The notes below the pieces were generated by a model. The model saw nothing but the letters and a program-made list of their open reading frames with translations, ran no database searches and had not been told where the DNA came from. From the NCBI GenBank assembly GCA_030065205.1, contig JASJDN010000062.1:1-32989 (forward strand): 32,989 nucleotides of DNA. The letters run 5' to 3'. The DNA comes from Crocosphaera sp. (lineage in GTDB: Bacteria > Cyanobacteriota > Cyanobacteriia > Cyanobacteriales > Microcystaceae). Below are positions 31,485 through 32,989 of this stretch, one piece after another. Position 1 is the first letter of the stretch; every line of letters begins with the position of its first letter. A program made the translations under genes and the position numbers.

Positions 31485-32234
31485 TTATTGACTGGCCTTT
31501 TTTAAGGCATTTATTTCGGCTAAAGCAGCATCAGAAGCGGTTCTTTCCCCCATTTCTTCCCAGATTTCTGCTGCTTTTTGGAAATCAGCGATCGCGTTTT
31601 TTTCTTCCCCAAGATCAATCAAGGCTAATCCTCGGTTATAATAGGCTTCCCCATACAAAGGATCGATAGTTACCGCTTGAGTAAAGTCAATTTTCGCCAA
31701 TTCTGGGCTTCCTGAGTTAAGATGAGCCAATCCTAAGTTATTTTGAGCAAAGGCATCGTGAGGATTAATTTTTAAGGCTTTTTCATAGTCAGCGATCGCT
31801 TTTTCATCTTCTCCCAATTGTAGATAAACATTACCTCGATTAACATAAGCTTGAACCATATCAGGATCTAATTTCAAGGCAGTGCTAAAGTCGGCCAACG
31901 CTTGTTTAAATTGGCCTAAACTACTGTAAGCGTAACCCCGATTAAAATAGGCGTTAATATCTTGAGGATTTTCAGCAATAACTTGATTAAAATCATCTAA
32001 TGCTGCTTTATAATTCCCGTTACGACTTTTTTCAATTCCTTGCTGTACCATTTCTATCGTATCTACGGTTAACACCGATGACTCAATAGGAACGGAAGAA
32101 GATTGATCGTTACAACCTACCATTAAACTGATCACTAACAATGAAGATAAGTAAAAAAAGGTTTTCTTGCTTTTGTCAGGGTATTGGATAGAAAATACGG
32201 GAAATCTAGCAACTTGATGGAAATAATTAAACAT
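31485..32234 (-). CDS. TPR-repeat lipoprotein
   Basis: A 249-residue protein. After a basic N-terminus a hydrophobic segment FFYLSSLLVISLMVGC ends in a lipobox with C41, so it is probably a lipoprotein of the inner or outer membrane facing the periplasm. Then five to six tetratricopeptide repeats from about 62 to 235, with typical W/Y-N-G-A-F-P spacing, for example NAYFNRGYAYSSLGQFKQAL, AYVNRGNVYLQLGEDEKAIA and AYYNRGLALIDLGEEKNAIA. TPRs mediate protein binding; the partner is unknown. The N-terminus before the signal is longer than usual (24 residues), so the true start could be later, but no internal ATG precedes the lipobox closely. Confidence 0.85.
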   Translation of the reverse strand: MFNYFHQVARFPVFSIQYPDKSKKTFFYLSSLLVISLMVGCNDQSSSVPIESSVLTVDTIEMVQQGIEKSRNGNYKAALDDFNQVIAENPQDINAYFNRGYAYSSLGQFKQALADFSTALKLDPDMVQAYVNRGNVYLQLGEDEKAIADYEKALKINPHDAFAQNNLGLAHLNSGSPELAKIDFTQAVTIDPLYGEAYYNRGLALIDLGEEKNAIADFQKAAEIWEEMGERTASDAALAEINALKKASQ

Positions 32235-32337
32235 TGAACTAAATTATGGTTATAAAAAAGGTTTTAACTGGCCAATCGTAAACGCTGTCTATAGAACCTT
32301 ATCCCGACTATATCAATCTCTAAGCATATAACCTACT

Positions 32338-32377
32338 CATTTGTCAACTAGACAAATGGAAAATAACTAGGTATATT
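32338..32377 (+). promoter_or_regulatory. Putative promoter with overlapping operator, RlpA-like gene
   Basis: TAGACA (32349-32354), 17 bases, TATATT (32372-32377): each one mismatch from consensus. A perfect inverted repeat CATTTGTC-AACTA-GACAAATG (32338-32358) overlaps the -35 element and could bind a repressor. The leader would be about 32 bases with GAGGTGAGGA ahead of the ATG. Confidence 0.45.
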
Positions 32378-32415
32378 AGCCTAGACGTATATCGTGAGGT
32401 GAGGAACAGTACACC

Positions 32416-32742
32416 ATGAAAAAACTATCATTATCTATCTTGATGATAGCGTTAGCTGCCGTACCTGCACAGGCACAAACAGCGACTTATTATGCTTCTC
32501 ATTATCAAGGACAGAAAACAGCATCAGGGGTACGCTTTAATAATAGTGCCATGATGGCAGCCCATCCTAGTTTGCCCTTTGGGACAAAAGTTAAAGTGAC
32601 CAATCGCAAAACGGGAAAAAGTGTAATTGTTCGCATTGTAGATCGTTGTCGTTGTAGTCTAGATTTATCTCAAACAGCATTTAGGACCATTGGCTCCCTA
32701 AAATCGGGTAGAATTCCTGTTAGTATTAGAGTGTTAAATTAA
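32416..32742 (+). CDS. Small RlpA-like double-psi beta-barrel protein, secreted
   Basis: A 108-residue protein with a signal peptide (LSLSILMIALAAVPAQA, cleavage after residue 20) and one RlpA-type double-psi barrel filling the rest: ATYYASHYQGQKTASGVRFN, MAAHPSLPFGTKVKVTN, VIVRIVDRC and LDLSQTAFRTIG. RlpA lytic transglycosylases cut peptide-free glycan strands at the septum in Pseudomonas; the SPOR domain that targets them is absent here, as in many short cyanobacterial forms. The usual DRGP after the strand is DRCRCS, with two cysteines in place of the glycine-proline loop. Whether it is enzymatically active cannot be told. It has its own promoter and terminator. Confidence 0.85.
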   Translation: MKKLSLSILMIALAAVPAQAQTATYYASHYQGQKTASGVRFNNSAMMAAHPSLPFGTKVKVTNRKTGKSVIVRIVDRCRCSLDLSQTAFRTIGSLKSGRIPVSIRVLN

Positions 32743-32797
32743 TAAAAATTTAAGTTTCTTTGAGTCTTGATTATTTAAGATAAAAATATTGATCAAT

Positions 32798-32825
32798 GAA
32801 GGGGCGACAATTGTGTTGCCCTTTC
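32798..32825 (+). terminator. Strong hairpin downstream of the RlpA-like gene
   Basis: GAAGGGGCGACA (32798-32809) pairs along all 12 positions (two G-T) with TGTTGCCCTTTC (32814-32825), loop ATTG. It lies 56 bases after the stop. There is no long T-run, so it may act as a transcript end protector or be a dispersed palindrome as well as a terminator. Confidence 0.6.
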
Positions 32826-32859
32826 ATTAAATTAAGAGTTAATCGAATCATTTAACCCC

Positions 32860-32911
32860 CCTGGCGAGAAATCCCCGATTGAGGAACGAAAATCGAGGGA
32901 TGAGAGCCAGG
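32860..32911. other. Unassigned structured sequence near the right edge
   Basis: CCTGGC (32860-32865) pairs with GCCAGG (32906-32911); inside lies a symmetric GAGA/GAGA internal loop suited to tandem G-A pairs, then an upper stem ATCCCCGATT with AATCGAGGGAT (one mismatch, one wobble) and a 10-base loop. This looks like a folded RNA or the end of a transposon rather than a plain terminator. No gene is seen from 32743 to the window end, and the sequence is cut off 78 bases later, so the type cannot be decided. Confidence 0.4.
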
Positions 32912-32989
32912 ACAGAATTTTTGTGATAGACTAAAGACGGCCGTAAGGTATAAACCTGAATTGTAGCCAGACTTGGAATGTATCCATCC

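Noticed and set aside
32860..32989. tmRNA, RNase P RNA or tRNA at the window end
   Set aside because: None of the conserved blocks of these RNAs that I know is present; only the hairpin itself can be supported.

Overview
The window looks like a chromosomal segment of a unicellular, low-GC cyanobacterium of the Crocosphaera/Cyanothece type. Three things point there: cyanobacterial marker genes (a Gun4 that closely follows the Synechocystis form as I remember it, a CbiG-CobJ fusion, a DUF7219 protein, an Atx1-like copper chaperone, omega subunit); more than ten HIP1 octamers (GCGATCGC) scattered through it; and AT-rich intergenic DNA with many Uma2 genes. The genus is an inference. No rRNA, tRNA, CRISPR array or intact transposase is visible.

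Left part (1-4.7 kb): a NACHT-family STAND ATPase with a Uma2 nuclease gene upstream of it on the minus strand, then an orphan DUF2281-type antitoxin whose PIN toxin survives only as a short frameshifted remnant. That toxin-antitoxin scar sits between two 70-bp direct repeats, and the second repeat is the leader of the next gene. 4.7-10.6 kb: an acyl-CoA dehydrogenase-like protein translationally coupled to a stand-alone acyl carrier protein, a terminator, then an MBOAT acyltransferase coupled to a type II NAD(P)H dehydrogenase. An unknown multi-pass membrane protein follows, flanked by a duplication of the 3' end of the dehydrogenase gene. 10.6-13.4 kb: three tandem Uma2 genes, a fourth truncated Uma2 on the other strand, and a DUF2290 gene whose 5' end is joined to that remnant.

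Middle (13.4-18.2 kb): a ComM/YifB AAA ATPase, then a tight three-gene operon: DUF262 protein, DUF3696 SMC/OLD-like ATPase, and an unrecognised 254-residue protein. Its architecture is that of an anti-phage system, and it is the best candidate here for a poorly described system.

18.2-28.3 kb is mostly housekeeping: PmbA/TldE-like protein, a small SH3-like protein, DUF7219, CbiG-CobJ, a metal ABC permease, Gun4, RpoZ, YlqF GTPase and RecJ. Two very short open frames with suggestive signals (28 and 45 codons) are reported with low confidence.

Right part (28.3-33 kb): an orphan Imm53 immunity protein, a secreted protein fusing a trypsin-like protease to an M15-type metallopeptidase, a META-domain protein, a copper chaperone, a TPR lipoprotein and a small RlpA-like protein. 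The window ends in an unexplained strongly structured sequence. The recurring theme of the accessory parts is turnover of defence and toxin modules: remnants, short flanking duplications and palindromic dispersed repeats lie exactly at the gene boundaries.
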